Part shown: positions 17,683 through 26,541 of the stretch, one piece after another
How positions within the stretch are numbered: the stretch's first letter is position 1
Layout of the letters: each line of letters opens with the position of its first letter
From: JACVRN01 sp963715565
GTDB taxonomy: Bacteria > Acidobacteriota > Blastocatellia > Pyrinomonadales > Pyrinomonadaceae
DNA length: 64,000 nucleotides
Assembly: GCA_963715565.1 (NCBI GenBank)
Contig: OY970256.1
Span: forward strand, 310,001-374,000
Direction of reading: 5' to 3'
The notes under the pieces: model-generated
Told to the model about the DNA's origin: nothing
Databases searched by the model: none
Seen by the model: the letters and a program-made list of their open reading frames with translations, nothing else
Program-made: the position numbers and the translations under genes

Positions 17683-18477
17683 ATGGAAGAGCGTTTGCAA
17701 AAATTGATTGCGGCTGCCGGGATAGCTTCGCGTCGTCATGCAGAGGAGTTGATTACTGGCGGGGACGTGAGCGTCAACGGCAAAGTGGTGACGACTCTGG
17801 GGGCGAAGGCAGACCCTTTGCGCGACCACATCAAGGTGCGCGGGCGTTTAATCAACGCGCGTCTGCGCGAGCGCACGCTTATTTATGTGCTCTTGAACAA
17901 ACCGCGCGGCGTGTTGTCGAGCGTGGCGGACCCAGAAGGGCGACCGCTCGTGACGGAGCTTCTGCCGACATCGCTCGGGCGCATACACCCTGTCGGGCGG
18001 CTGGATTTTAATACCGAAGGCTTGTTGCTTCTGACGAACGACGGCGAGCTGACGAATCTGATTACTTCCGCACGTCACGGCGTCACGAAAGTCTACGAGG
18101 TCAAGGTCAAGGGCGTGCCGCCGGAAGACGCCATCGAGCGCCTGCGGCGCGGCATTACTCTAGACGACGGCGTGCGTACAGCGCCTGCGGAAATCAGGCT
18201 CGTGGACGAGAGCGAAACCAACTCGTGGTTTGAAGTCATCCTGCGCCAGGGCCGCAACCAGCAGATTCGCCGCATGTTCGATCAGATAGGCCATTCCGTG
18301 TTAAAGCTGCGCCGCACGCGGATAGGGTTTCTCAAAGACGAGCGGCTCGCCTCCGGCGCGTGGCGTCATCTGACCGAGGCAGAAGTCACACGCTTTAAGA
18401 AACTGAAGCGAGCAGATAAAACGGCTGCTAAAGCTAAAGGAACGCGCGCGCGAGGTAAGAGTAAGCGCAAGGTTTAA
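17683..18477 (+). CDS. rluB: RluB/RsuA-type rRNA pseudouridine synthase
   Basis: The enzyme isomerises a uridine in rRNA, by family most likely in 23S helix 80-93. An S4 RNA-binding domain (about residues 1-60, LQKLIAAAGIASRRHAEELI) precedes the catalytic domain. The active-site aspartate lies in GRLDFNTEGLLLLTNDGEL, and RQGRNQQIRRMFDQIGH is the expected RsuA-family motif. The C-terminal ~25 residues are Lys/Arg/Ala-rich. The frame is open upstream of the ATG at 17683, but only through the hairpin repeat, so this start is preferred. It completes the common scpA-scpB-rluB order. Confidence 0.9.
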   Translation: MEERLQKLIAAAGIASRRHAEELITGGDVSVNGKVVTTLGAKADPLRDHIKVRGRLINARLRERTLIYVLLNKPRGVLSSVADPEGRPLVTELLPTSLGRIHPVGRLDFNTEGLLLLTNDGELTNLITSARHGVTKVYEVKVKGVPPEDAIERLRRGITLDDGVRTAPAEIRLVDESETNSWFEVILRQGRNQQIRRMFDQIGHSVLKLRRTRIGFLKDERLASGAWRHLTEAEVTRFKKLKRADKTAAKAKGTRARGKSKRKV

Positions 18478-18487
18478 GGTACAATAA

Positions 18488-18568
18488 AAGTGCAAAAGTC
18501 AAAATGCAAAATGATGAATGAAAAGAAGAACCCGCTTTAATTTTGCACTTTGCATTTATCATTGCTTT
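18488..18568. repeat. Heptad-word intergenic hairpin (ATGCAAA type)
   Basis: Seven-nt words gtgcaaa, agtcaaa, atgcaaa, atgatga face tttgcac, tttgcat, ttatcat after a short loop. The element starts 10 nt after the rluB stop. Confidence 0.6.
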
Positions 18569-18579
18569 AAGGGGACGTT

Positions 18580-19722
18580 ATGGATTTCGAGCTGAACGAA
18601 GATCAACAGCAGGTGAAATGGAGCGTGCGCGAGTTTGCCGAAGCGGAGATTGCGCCGCACGTCATGGAATGGGACGAGACGCAGCACTTTCCCGTGGAGT
18701 TGTTGCCGAAACTCGCGGACTTGGGGCTGATGGGAGTCATCTTTCCTGAAGAGTACGGCGGCGCAAACATGGGCTATGTCGAGTACGTCACCGTGATAGA
18801 GGAATTGTCGCGCGTTGACGGCTCGGTCGGCATCTCTGTCGCGGCCCACAATTCGCTCTGCTCGAATCACATTTACATGTTCGGGACAGAGGAGCAGAAG
18901 CGTAAATATCTGGTCCCGCTCGCACAGGGCCAACATCTTGGAGCGTGGGGATTGACGGAGCCGAGCGCTGGCTCGGACGCTTCGGGCACACGCACTACAG
19001 CCGTTCGCCAGAACGGCGGGTGGCTCGTCAACGGGTCGAAAAACTTTATCACGCACGCCATTCATGCAGATACGTGCGTGGCCGTCGCCGTCACAGACCG
19101 CTCACAGGGCAACAAGGGCATCACGGCTTTTATCTTCGAGAAGGGGATGACGGGATTCGCGCCTTCTAAGAAAGAGAACAAGCTCGGGCTTCGCGCCTCT
19201 GAAACGGCGAGCGTGGTTTTTGAAGATTGTGTTGTGCCGGACGAGAACCGTTTGGGCGACGAAGGCATGGGCTTTATTCAGGCGATGCAGGTCTTGGACG
19301 GCGGGCGCATCTCGATTGCGGCGCTTGCTCTGGGCATCGCGCAGGGAGCGTATGAATCCGCCGTGCGTTACGCTAAAGAGCGCGAACAGTTTGGCAAACC
19401 CATAGCGGAGTTTCAGGCTATTCAATTCAAGCTCGCCAACATGGCGACAGAGATAGAGGCCGCGCGGCTTTTGACTTATCGCGCCGCTTATTTGAAAGAT
19501 CAGGGCAAGCGTGTGACGAAGGAATCTTCGATGGCAAAGCTTTATGCTTCAGAGATGAGCGTTCGCGTGTGCGAAGAGGCGATACAGATTCACGGCGGCT
19601 ACGGTTACACGAAGGATTATCCGCCGGAGAAATACTGGCGCGACTCCAAGCTCTGCACCATCGGCGAAGGCACGAGCGAAATCCAGCGCATCATCATCGC
19701 GCGCCAGTTGTTAAAGTCATAG
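18580..19722 (+). CDS. Acyl-CoA dehydrogenase
   Basis: A 380-residue FAD enzyme that oxidises acyl-CoA to enoyl-CoA. The FAD/substrate signature GAWGLTEPSAGSD is at about residues 124-136. The likely catalytic base is Glu363 in IGEGTSEIQRIII, the position used by short/medium-chain and butyryl-type enzymes. AYLKDQGKRVTKESSMAKLY and IQIHGGYGYTKDYP are typical. AAGGGGA lies 5 nt before the ATG. Nearby meaB and methylmalonyl-CoA epimerase genes suggest a role in fatty-acid or branched-chain acyl-CoA breakdown; the chain length is not predictable. Confidence 0.9.
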   Translation: MDFELNEDQQQVKWSVREFAEAEIAPHVMEWDETQHFPVELLPKLADLGLMGVIFPEEYGGANMGYVEYVTVIEELSRVDGSVGISVAAHNSLCSNHIYMFGTEEQKRKYLVPLAQGQHLGAWGLTEPSAGSDASGTRTTAVRQNGGWLVNGSKNFITHAIHADTCVAVAVTDRSQGNKGITAFIFEKGMTGFAPSKKENKLGLRASETASVVFEDCVVPDENRLGDEGMGFIQAMQVLDGGRISIAALALGIAQGAYESAVRYAKEREQFGKPIAEFQAIQFKLANMATEIEAARLLTYRAAYLKDQGKRVTKESSMAKLYASEMSVRVCEEAIQIHGGYGYTKDYPPEKYWRDSKLCTIGEGTSEIQRIIIARQLLKS

Positions 19723-19742
19723 TGGGTCGCCCCGGACGTTTC

Positions 19743-20255
19743 ATGAAAAAGATTTTTGCCACGTTGATTTTCATCATCAGCCTGACGCTCGTTGCTCCAT
19801 TAGCCAGCGCGCAGCGGGGCGTGCCTCGCTTTGAAAACTACACTGCGCCCGTGTACAGGGGAAAGAGCGCGCCCGTGAATCTGGCAAGCGCGAAGGGTGC
19901 AAGTAATTTCCGCACGCGGCTTCGTGAAGGCGCGAAAGAAGGCGTCAACTTCGCGGGTCGTTACACGCTGGTCAGTTGGGGCTGCGGAACGAGCTGTCTT
20001 CAGGGAGCTGTTATTGATGCGAAGACGGGCAAGGTTTATTTCCCGGAGGAGCTGAGCGGCTTTGGCGTCTGGTTCTGGCCCGACTCCGGCGATGAAGCGC
20101 TCCGTTTCAAACCGAACAGCCGCCTGTTAATAATGTCTGGAACACCCGGCGGCGAATCTAGTAACGATAATCCGAAGAGCGGCATTTACTACTACGAATG
20201 GACGGGGACGCGGCTCAAGCTGGTGAAGCTTGTAGAGAAAAAAAGAGAACAGTGA
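19743..20255 (+). CDS. Exported protein of unknown function
   Basis: A 170-residue protein with a clear signal peptide (KKIFATLIFIISLTLVAPLASAQ, cleaved near residue 24; positions 2-24). The mature part has FAGRYTLVSWGCGTSC, with two cysteines five residues apart, and a small beta-rich domain ending in GIYYYEWTGTRLKLVK. I recognise no family for certain. It lies 20 nt after the acyl-CoA dehydrogenase gene and just before meaB, so it is probably cotranscribed. A secreted or periplasmic location is well supported; function is not. Confidence 0.7.
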   Translation: MKKIFATLIFIISLTLVAPLASAQRGVPRFENYTAPVYRGKSAPVNLASAKGASNFRTRLREGAKEGVNFAGRYTLVSWGCGTSCLQGAVIDAKTGKVYFPEELSGFGVWFWPDSGDEALRFKPNSRLLIMSGTPGGESSNDNPKSGIYYYEWTGTRLKLVKLVEKKREQ

Positions 20256-20260
20256 AGCTC

Positions 20261-21208
20261 ATGAGCGACCCTCGTCTCGTTGAAAAGGTTATCGCCGGAG
20301 ATACGCGCTCTGTCGCTCGCGCTATTTCAAAAGTAGAGGACGGCGCAGAAGACGCAGCGCGTTTGATGAAAGAGATTTTCCCGCGCACGGGCCGCGCGCT
20401 AGTCGTCGGCATCACAGGCGCACCCGGAGCAGGGAAATCCACGCTCGTTGATAAACTGGCGCTCCATTATCGTAAGCAGGGCCAGCGCGTAGGCATCATC
20501 GCCGTCGATCCTTCGAGCCCTTTTACGGGCGGTGCAATCTTAGGCGACCGCATACGCATGCAGACCCTCGGGCTCGATAGCGGCGTCTTTATTCGCTCGA
20601 TGGCGACGCGCGGCCAACTCGGCGGCTTGTCGCGCGCGACCGTTGACGCCGTGGCGATTCTCGATGCCGCGGGCTTTGAGAAGATTATTGTCGAGACGGT
20701 CGGCGTCGGGCAGGACGAAGTCGAGATTGTCAAAGCGGCGGACGTCTCGGTCGTCGTGCTCGTGCCCGGCATGGGCGACGACATACAGGCTATCAAGGCG
20801 GGCATCATGGAAATCGGCGACTGCTTTGTTATCAACAAGGCTGACCGCGACGGCGTGCTGCGCACTGAAAAGGAGTTGGAAGCGCTCCTTTCTCTGGCGA
20901 CGCGGCCCGACGGTTGGAGCCCGCAGATTGTCAAAACCGTCGCCACCGAGAACACGGGGATAGAAGATTTAGCGGCTGCCATAGAGGGCTACAGGGAGTT
21001 TCAACAAAAGGCTGAATCAAGCCTCGGACGCCGCCAGAAAATCGCGCGCTGGCGGATTCTTGAGCTTTTGCGCGAGCGGCTTTTGGCGCAAACCCTGAAC
21101 CGGGATGCGGCATCTGAAAAGCTTGACCGTCTGGTAGCAGAAGTCGCCAACAAGAGCCGCGACCCCTATTCAGCAGTCGAAGAGATTATGGGAGGAAGTA
21201 AGCAGTAA
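20261..21208 (+). CDS. meaB: MeaB/ArgK-family G-protein chaperone of methylmalonyl-CoA mutase
   Basis: MeaB protects and reloads the B12-dependent methylmalonyl-CoA mutase using GTP. The P-loop is GAPGAGKST at about residues 53-61. Other G motifs present are VDPSSPFTGGAILGDRIRM, ETVGVGQDEVE and NKADRDG. The ATG at 20261 starts 5 nt after the previous stop codon; an in-frame GTG at 20252, overlapping that stop, is an alternative. The last codons (K-Q-stop) come from a heptad repeat word that continues beyond the gene. The epimerase gene follows, but no mutase gene is in the window. Confidence 0.9.
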   Translation: MSDPRLVEKVIAGDTRSVARAISKVEDGAEDAARLMKEIFPRTGRALVVGITGAPGAGKSTLVDKLALHYRKQGQRVGIIAVDPSSPFTGGAILGDRIRMQTLGLDSGVFIRSMATRGQLGGLSRATVDAVAILDAAGFEKIIVETVGVGQDEVEIVKAADVSVVVLVPGMGDDIQAIKAGIMEIGDCFVINKADRDGVLRTEKELEALLSLATRPDGWSPQIVKTVATENTGIEDLAAAIEGYREFQQKAESSLGRRQKIARWRILELLRERLLAQTLNRDAASEKLDRLVAEVANKSRDPYSAVEEIMGGSKQ

Positions 21209-21272
21209 GCCGTGAGCAGTAAGCAGTTTTTTATTTTACTGCTCACTGCTCACTGCTCACTGCTCACTGCTT
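21198..21272. repeat. Heptad-word intergenic hairpin (GTAAGCA type) overlapping the meaB stop
   Basis: Words gtaagca, gtaagcc, gtgagca, gtaagca begin inside the meaB 3' end. They pair across a T-rich loop with four tgctcac words and a tgcttat, ending at the mce start codon. Confidence 0.7.
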
Positions 21273-21695
21273 ATGAAGATTGAACATCTGGGCATTGCCA
21301 CGCGCAGGATTGATGAAGCGGTCGAGTTCTGGCGCGATGCACTGGGGCTTGAGGTCGTCGAGACCGAAGAGGTCCCGGAGCAGAAGGTGCGCGTAGCGAT
21401 GCTGCCCATCGGAGAGTCGCGCATAGAGCTGCTTGAGCCGACGTGCGAAGATTCTCCCATCTCAAAGTTTCTGGAAAAACGCGGCCCCGGTATTCATCAC
21501 ATTGCGGTGCGCGTTGACGACATACATGGAGCCCTCGCCCGCTTGCGCGCGTCGGGCGCGCGCCTGCTATACGAAGAGCCGCGCGTGGGCGCGGGCGGCT
21601 CGCTCATCGCCTTTGTTCACCCGACCTCCACCAACGGTGTACTTTTGGAGCTGGTTCAGCACGCTGTAGACCAGCCGCACGGAAAGGATAAGTAG
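21273..21695 (+). CDS. mce: Methylmalonyl-CoA epimerase
   Basis: The enzyme interconverts (2R)- and (2S)-methylmalonyl-CoA on the propionyl-CoA to succinyl-CoA route. It is a VOC-superfamily protein of 140 residues. Expected metal ligands are visible: His5 (KIEHLGIA), a histidine in GPGIHHIAV (75/76) and Glu126 (GVLLELVQH). GHHIAV-type and ALGLEVVETEEVPEQKV segments match the family well. It follows meaB, whose product serves the next enzyme of the pathway. Confidence 0.9.
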   Translation: MKIEHLGIATRRIDEAVEFWRDALGLEVVETEEVPEQKVRVAMLPIGESRIELLEPTCEDSPISKFLEKRGPGIHHIAVRVDDIHGALARLRASGARLLYEEPRVGAGGSLIAFVHPTSTNGVLLELVQHAVDQPHGKDK

Positions 21696-21701
21696 TTAAT
21701 C

Positions 21702-23018
21702 TTGAAGTCAACAACTAAAGCCTTGATAGCCGGAGGCGTCGCGATTCTTTTCGCGCTCGGCCTCATCGTCTGGCAGGCGAAGGCGGGACGCGCGCGCGCC
21801 GTCAACATCACAGCCGAAGACATGGCGCTCATCGTCGCCGACCAACCGCCGATGATGCGTGCGCGCCTCGCCGACGACGAAAAGGCGCGCAAGGACTTCG
21901 CTAAAAATATCAAACAAATTCTGGCTATCGGCGAAGAGGCACGCGCGGCAGGCGTCGCCGACAAGCCCGAGGTCAAGCGCCAGCTTGATTTGATGCGTAC
22001 GCTCATCATCGTTCAGAATTATGAAGTCGCGCAGAGTAAAAAAACCGGCGCTGAAACCTTGAGCAGCATTCCGGACAAAGACCTGGAAGCTTTCTTAAAT
22101 GAGCCGGGCACGGAAGCGAAGTTCAATCAGTTTGTCGAAGACGCCAAAGGGCTCGGTCTGCTGCCGCCAACCATGGATGATGCGGAGAAGCCCAAGTTGC
22201 AGAAGGAGTGGGCGCGCGTCATGGTCGGCGAGCGCATGGCGAAAGCCGCGGGCGTTGATAAAGAGCGCAAGACAGAGCTTCAAATCATGGTCCAGCAGGC
22301 GCGCGTGCTGGCCCAGAAGTATGTCGGAGAGCAGCTCAAGGAGCGTCTCACGGCTACGGACGCGGAAGTTGAAGCGAAGATTTCCGAATCACGCGCCAAG
22401 GCCGAAGAGGCACTGAAGCGTGCGCGCGCGGGCGAGGATTTCGTCACGCTCGTCAAGGAATACACGACCGAGCCCGGCGGCAAAGAGCGTGAGGGCGACC
22501 TCGGCTGGTTCTCGCGCGGGCAGATGGTCAAACCCTTTGAAGACGCTGCCTTCGCGCTTCAGCCGGGACAGATTAGCGATGTCGTAGAGTCTCCCTTCGG
22601 CTTCCACGTCATCAAAGTCGAAGAGCGCAAGACCGAAGAGAAAGAGGGCAAGCCCGAGGAGCAGGTTCACGCTCGTCACATACTGATTAGCGTCGGGCAG
22701 GCGTCGGCCCCGAACCCGTTTGGGCCTCCGCCGTCGATGAAGGATTCGGCGCGCGCCGCCGTCGAGCGCGAAAAGCAGGAGAAGGTGCTCGAAGAAATTA
22801 CGAACCGCTCGCGCGTTCAGGTCGCGGAAAACTTCACGGTGGAGAAACCGGAGATGCCCGCGCAGCCGATGATGCCGCAGATGCCGCCTGAGATGCAGGA
22901 AGGATTGCCGGAAGGCGGAGATGCCGCGCCCCCGACCACGGGCAACTCGAACGCTAATACCGCTCAGCCAACAAAGCCCGGAGCGTCGTCTACCAAACAA
23001 GGGACGAAGAAACGCTGA
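21702..23018 (+). CDS. Exported parvulin-type peptidyl-prolyl isomerase with unusual motif order
   Basis: A 438-residue envelope protein. A TTG start is followed by a membrane anchor or signal segment (residues about 6-28) and a helical SurA-like region (about 35-230). The parvulin core lies at about 230-305: GDLGWFSRGQMVKPFEDAAF and SPFGFHVIKVEE. The strand with the first parvulin histidine (HARHILI) comes after this core (about 322-328) instead of before it. A Pro/Met/Gln-rich tail follows. The likely role is folding of exported proteins. The start lies 6 nt after mce. No ATG is available before residue 39, so TTG is accepted. Confidence 0.8.
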   Translation: MKSTTKALIAGGVAILFALGLIVWQAKAGRARAVNITAEDMALIVADQPPMMRARLADDEKARKDFAKNIKQILAIGEEARAAGVADKPEVKRQLDLMRTLIIVQNYEVAQSKKTGAETLSSIPDKDLEAFLNEPGTEAKFNQFVEDAKGLGLLPPTMDDAEKPKLQKEWARVMVGERMAKAAGVDKERKTELQIMVQQARVLAQKYVGEQLKERLTATDAEVEAKISESRAKAEEALKRARAGEDFVTLVKEYTTEPGGKEREGDLGWFSRGQMVKPFEDAAFALQPGQISDVVESPFGFHVIKVEERKTEEKEGKPEEQVHARHILISVGQASAPNPFGPPPSMKDSARAAVEREKQEKVLEEITNRSRVQVAENFTVEKPEMPAQPMMPQMPPEMQEGLPEGGDAAPPTTGNSNANTAQPTKPGASSTKQGTKKR

Positions 23019-23029
23019 GGACAGGAATT

Positions 23030-23122
23030 AACAGGGATGGACAGGATAGACAGGATAAAAAAAGAGAACAAGCTTCGTTGATTTTAAATCTTTTCATCCT
23101 GTCTATCCTGTCCATCCCTGTT
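23030..23122. repeat. Intergenic word-repeat hairpin (acagggatgg / acaggatag type)
   Basis: A perfect 27-bp inverted repeat (23030-23056 with 23096-23122) is built of 9-10-nt words acagggatgg, acaggatag, acaggat. It starts 11 nt after the PPIase stop. The word matches the outer arms at 12838-12975. Confidence 0.75.
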
Positions 23123-23151
23123 TGAATCCGTTTCAGACATTTAAATAACGG

Positions 23152-24021
23152 ATGCATTTCGGAGATTATAGGGTGGAGGTTGTTCCGGACGCGGAGTTTC
23201 GTCTGGACGGCGGGGCGATGTTCGGCGTTGTGCCTCGTGCTCTGTGGTCGCGTGTGTGCCCACCGGACGAGCACAACCGCGTGCGCCTGAACATGAACTG
23301 CCTCTTTGTGGATACAGGAAGCGAGCGCATCCTGATTGAAACAGGCATCGGGTCAAAGTGGTCTCCGAAGCAGGAAGAGATGTACGGCATCGCGCGTGAG
23401 CGGAGCTTGAGCGACTCCTTGCGCGCTGTGGTGGGATGCAATGCGGAAGATGTGACGATTGTCGTCAACACGCACCTGCATTTCGACCACGCGGGCGGCA
23501 ATACTTTGCTCGATGATGGAAGGGACGCTCGGCCTGCTTTTCCGAACGCTCGTTATTTCGTTTCGCGCGCAGAGTATGAGCACGCCGAACGCCCGCATGA
23601 GCGAGACCGCGCGAGCTACTTGCCGGATAACTGGCGGCCCCTTGTTGAATCAGGCCAGCTTGAGTTGAAGGAAGACGAGTACGAAGTTGTGCCGGGGTTA
23701 AGCATGGAATGCGTGCCGGGACATTCGCGCACGATGCAGTGCTTTCGCTTGGAGCGCGGGGGGCGCACGCTCTTTGGCTTTGCCGATCTTGTGCCGACGC
23801 GCGCTCACGTCCCCTCCGCGTGGATTATGGGTTACGACCTCTATCCTGTGGAAACGCTTGAAGCGAAGAAGCGTCTCCTGCCCGAAGCCGCGCGCGAGGG
23901 TTGGCTATGCCTCTTTTATCACGACGCGGACGCTCCCCTCTGCCGCATCACGGAAGAAGACGGTAAACTGCGCGCGGTCGGATATGAAGACGAACAGGAC
24001 GGGTTTATTCCGGGCGAGTAA
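23152..24021 (+). CDS. MBL-fold metallo-hydrolase
   Basis: A 289-residue metallo-beta-lactamase-fold protein. The zinc motif NTHLHFDHAGG is at about residues 105-115. Later ligands are CVPGHSRTMQ (His near 188) and FGFADLVP (Asp near 206). The overall pattern fits the group that includes N-acyl homoserine lactonase-like and other non-beta-lactamase hydrolases. No signal peptide is visible, so it is cytoplasmic. The substrate cannot be told from sequence. Confidence 0.85.
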   Translation: MHFGDYRVEVVPDAEFRLDGGAMFGVVPRALWSRVCPPDEHNRVRLNMNCLFVDTGSERILIETGIGSKWSPKQEEMYGIARERSLSDSLRAVVGCNAEDVTIVVNTHLHFDHAGGNTLLDDGRDARPAFPNARYFVSRAEYEHAERPHERDRASYLPDNWRPLVESGQLELKEDEYEVVPGLSMECVPGHSRTMQCFRLERGGRTLFGFADLVPTRAHVPSAWIMGYDLYPVETLEAKKRLLPEAAREGWLCLFYHDADAPLCRITEEDGKLRAVGYEDEQDGFIPGE

Positions 24022-24058
24022 AGAGCTTTACTAATTTTCTAAAGGTCTAAGGACGCGA

Positions 24059-24934
24059 ATGGCAACAGCGCAGATTGGAATCATCGGCGGGAGCGGGCTT
24101 TACCAGATGCCCGAGCTGAAAGATATCGAAGAGGTCTCGGTTGAGACTCCGTTCGGGCCTCCTTCGGATGCTTTCATCACGGGGACGCTCGAAGGCGTGC
24201 GCGTCGCTTTTCTGCCGCGTCACGGCAGGGGCCATCGCCTGCTTCCGACGGAGCTGCCGTTTCGCGCCAACATCTACGCCATGAAGCTGCTCGGTGTGGA
24301 GCGCATTCTATCTGCGTCGGCTGTGGGTTCTCTGCAAGAGCGTTACGCGCCGCTCGACATGGTTATCCCTGACCAGTTCTGCGACCGCACGCGTGCACGC
24401 GCACGCGAGTCCACCTTTTTCGGTGAAGGCATCGTCGCGCACATCACGTTTGCGCACCCGGTCTGCGAAGATTTGGGAGACGTGCTGGAAGAAGCATGCG
24501 GCAAGGTTGAAGTGAACACGCATCGCGGCGGGACGTACCTGTGCATGGAAGGGCCCGCGTTTTCGACCGTGGCCGAATCGAATCTCTATCGCCAGTGGGG
24601 CATGGACATTATCGGGATGACGAACTTGCAGGAAGCCAAGCTGGCGCGCGAGGCGGAGATTTGCTACGCCACGCTGGCGCTTGTGACCGACTACGATTGC
24701 TGGCACGAAGAACACGACGCGGTCTCTGTCGAGACGGTGATAGAGAATTTGAACAAGAACGTACGCAACGCGCAGGTCATCATGCGCGAGGCCGTTGGGC
24801 GACTGGCTTCGCGCCCACGCGCCTGCAAATGCGGCGAAGCCTTAAAGAACGCTATCTTTACCGCTCCCGATTTGTGGCCCCCGGCGACAACGCAAAAGCT
24901 TGAGGCCATCATCAAAAAGTACAGTGACAAGTGA
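24059..24934 (+). CDS. mtnP: S-methyl-5'-thioadenosine phosphorylase
   Basis: The enzyme cleaves 5'-methylthioadenosine with phosphate in methionine salvage and polyamine synthesis. It is of normal length (291 residues). Family motifs are GIIGGSGLYQM at the start, PRHGRGHRLLPTELPFRAN, the phosphate/ribose region TRARARESTFF, and GMTNLQEAKLAREAEICYATLAL near the C-terminal half. AAGGA precedes the ATG. The last three codons before TGA come from a heptad repeat word that continues downstream. Confidence 0.93.
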   Translation: MATAQIGIIGGSGLYQMPELKDIEEVSVETPFGPPSDAFITGTLEGVRVAFLPRHGRGHRLLPTELPFRANIYAMKLLGVERILSASAVGSLQERYAPLDMVIPDQFCDRTRARARESTFFGEGIVAHITFAHPVCEDLGDVLEEACGKVEVNTHRGGTYLCMEGPAFSTVAESNLYRQWGMDIIGMTNLQEAKLAREAEICYATLALVTDYDCWHEEHDAVSVETVIENLNKNVRNAQVIMREAVGRLASRPRACKCGEALKNAIFTAPDLWPPATTQKLEAIIKKYSDK

Positions 24935-24992
24935 CGAGTGACAAGCAAGAGAAAAGCTTTGAACTCGTCACTTGTCACCTGTCACTTGTCAC
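24923..24992. repeat. Heptad-word intergenic hairpin (GTGACAA type) overlapping the mtnP stop
   Basis: Words gtgacaa, gtgacga, gtgacaa begin inside the mtnP coding end and pair with cgtcact, tgtcacc, tgtcact words at about 24966-24992. The same word is used at 33887-33960. Confidence 0.7.
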
Positions 24993-25012
24993 TGCTCTTT
25001 GGAGGTTTGTTA

Positions 25013-25492
25013 ATGAAGAAAGTTTTTTTGTTGTTCTCATTGTTGATAGTGCTCGTGGGGGGCGCGGGGGCTGCGCGGGCGCAGGGGAATGCGAGTCGTG
25101 GGCCGGACCCGACCGCCGTGCGCGACCCTGAGATGGAAAAGGACTCTCTGCACAATCTGGAGGTTGCGCGGCAGTATTTCAAGTTGAAGAAGGCGTATCT
25201 TGCGGCGCTCAAACGTTGCGAAGAGGTCATCGCAGGCAATCCAACCTTCTCGCGTATTGATGAAGTCTTTTACATCGCGGGCGTGAGCAGCCTGCGGCTG
25301 GCCGAGGGCAAGGGAAAGCAGAAACAGACTTCGGAGATGACGCCGGACAAGCTGCGCGACGACGCGCGCGAATACCTGTCGCAGCTCGTCTACAATTTCC
25401 CTGACAGCGCGTTTCGCAAGGAGGCGGAAAAGGAGCTGCGCGGCCTTGGCGGGCCGAAACCAAAGTCTGAGCTTCAGTCTTTGAGCAATTAG
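25013..25492 (+). CDS. Exported BamD/TPR-like outer-membrane assembly protein
   Basis: A 159-residue exported protein. The signal peptide (residues 1-24) ends in ARAQ. The mature part is helical with a tetratricopeptide-like layout: HNLEVARQYFKLKKAYLAALKRCEEVI, then EVFYIAGVSSLRLAEG, then DAREYLSQLVYNFPDSAF (each under its own helix pair). This resembles the BamD (YfiO) domain, whose members help insert beta-barrel proteins. It is shorter than full BamD (~240 residues) and has no lipobox, so it may be a BamD-like paralogue. GGAGG lies 7 nt before the ATG. Confidence 0.7.
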   Translation: MKKVFLLFSLLIVLVGGAGAARAQGNASRGPDPTAVRDPEMEKDSLHNLEVARQYFKLKKAYLAALKRCEEVIAGNPTFSRIDEVFYIAGVSSLRLAEGKGKQKQTSEMTPDKLRDDAREYLSQLVYNFPDSAFRKEAEKELRGLGGPKPKSELQSLSN

Positions 25493-25581
25493 CTAATCAC
25501 TTTTATTTTTGAGAGGCCGGTCGAAAGAGATTCGGCCTCTTGTTGTGTCAACACTTTCTTGAACAGGAGAGATTGAAAAAG

Positions 25582-26535
25582 ATGTCTTTGCTGGTAGTCG
25601 GCTCGGTGGCCTTTGATGCCGTGGAGACGCCGTTTGGAAAACGCGAAAAGATGCTCGGCGGCTCGGGCTCGCACTTTTCCATCTCGGCAAGTTTTTTTAG
25701 CGACGTGCGCTTGGTTGCGGTGGTCGGCGGCGATTTCACGCGCGAAGAAGATCAGGTTTTCGAGCGCCATAACATAGACACTTCTGACTTGGAGCGCGTG
25801 CCTGAGGGCAAGACCTTCTTCTGGCGCGGGCGCTACGATTACGACTTGAATACTGCGCACACTCTGGACACGCAGCTCAACGTCTTCGCGGATTTTCAAC
25901 CCAAGCTTTCCGAAGAAGCTAAAAAATCTCGTCTCGTCTTTCTGGGCAACATACAGCCCGACCTGCAACGCGGCGTGCGCGAGCAGGTCAAGGATGCAGA
26001 GCTGGTCGCGCTCGACACTATGAACATGTGGATAGACATTACGCGCGAGTCTCTGCTGGAAACCGTGAAGGGCGTTGACGTCGTCATCATCAACGACGCG
26101 GAGGCGCGGCAACTGGCGGGCGAGCCAAATCTTATCAAAGCCGCGCGCAAGATTTTGTCGTGGGGGCCGCGTGCGCTCGTGGTCAAACGCGGTGAGTACG
26201 GCGCGGCGCTCTTTACGCCCGACACCTACTTTGCCATTCCGGCCTACCCGCTCGAATCTGTTTTTGACCCGACGGGCGCGGGCGATACTTTCGCTGGCGG
26301 CTTTATGGGTTACCTGTCGAGCCAGGAAACTTTGGACGATGGTGCGATGCGCCGCGCGATGATCTTCGGCTCGGTGATGGCTTCCTTTAACGTCGAAGAG
26401 TTTGGCACAGAGCGCGTGCAGCGTTTGACGCACGAGGAAATCAACGACCGCTTCAGCGCCTTTAAGCGCATGACGTACTTTGAAGAAATTCCATTCGCGC
26501 GCGCCGTCGAAGCGACCGTCAAGCAAGCATCATAA
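25582..26535 (+). CDS. PfkB-family carbohydrate/nucleoside kinase
   Basis: A 317-residue ribokinase-fold kinase. The N-terminal glycine motif is KMLGGSGSHFSISASFF. The C-terminal signature DPTGAGDTFAGGFMGYL carries the catalytic aspartate near residue 238. The phosphoryl acceptor could be a sugar or nucleoside. Being just downstream of mtnP, whose product is methylthioribose-1-phosphate plus adenine, it may belong to purine or methylthioribose salvage, but this is inference. AGGAGA lies 11 nt before the ATG. Confidence 0.85.
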   Translation: MSLLVVGSVAFDAVETPFGKREKMLGGSGSHFSISASFFSDVRLVAVVGGDFTREEDQVFERHNIDTSDLERVPEGKTFFWRGRYDYDLNTAHTLDTQLNVFADFQPKLSEEAKKSRLVFLGNIQPDLQRGVREQVKDAELVALDTMNMWIDITRESLLETVKGVDVVIINDAEARQLAGEPNLIKAARKILSWGPRALVVKRGEYGAALFTPDTYFAIPAYPLESVFDPTGAGDTFAGGFMGYLSSQETLDDGAMRRAMIFGSVMASFNVEEFGTERVQRLTHEEINDRFSAFKRMTYFEEIPFARAVEATVKQAS

Positions 26536-26541
26536 AAGCTA

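Noticed and set aside
25489..26526. Minus-strand frame opposite the PfkB kinase
   Set aside because: The kinase has its complete signature motif; the opposite frame is a shadow.
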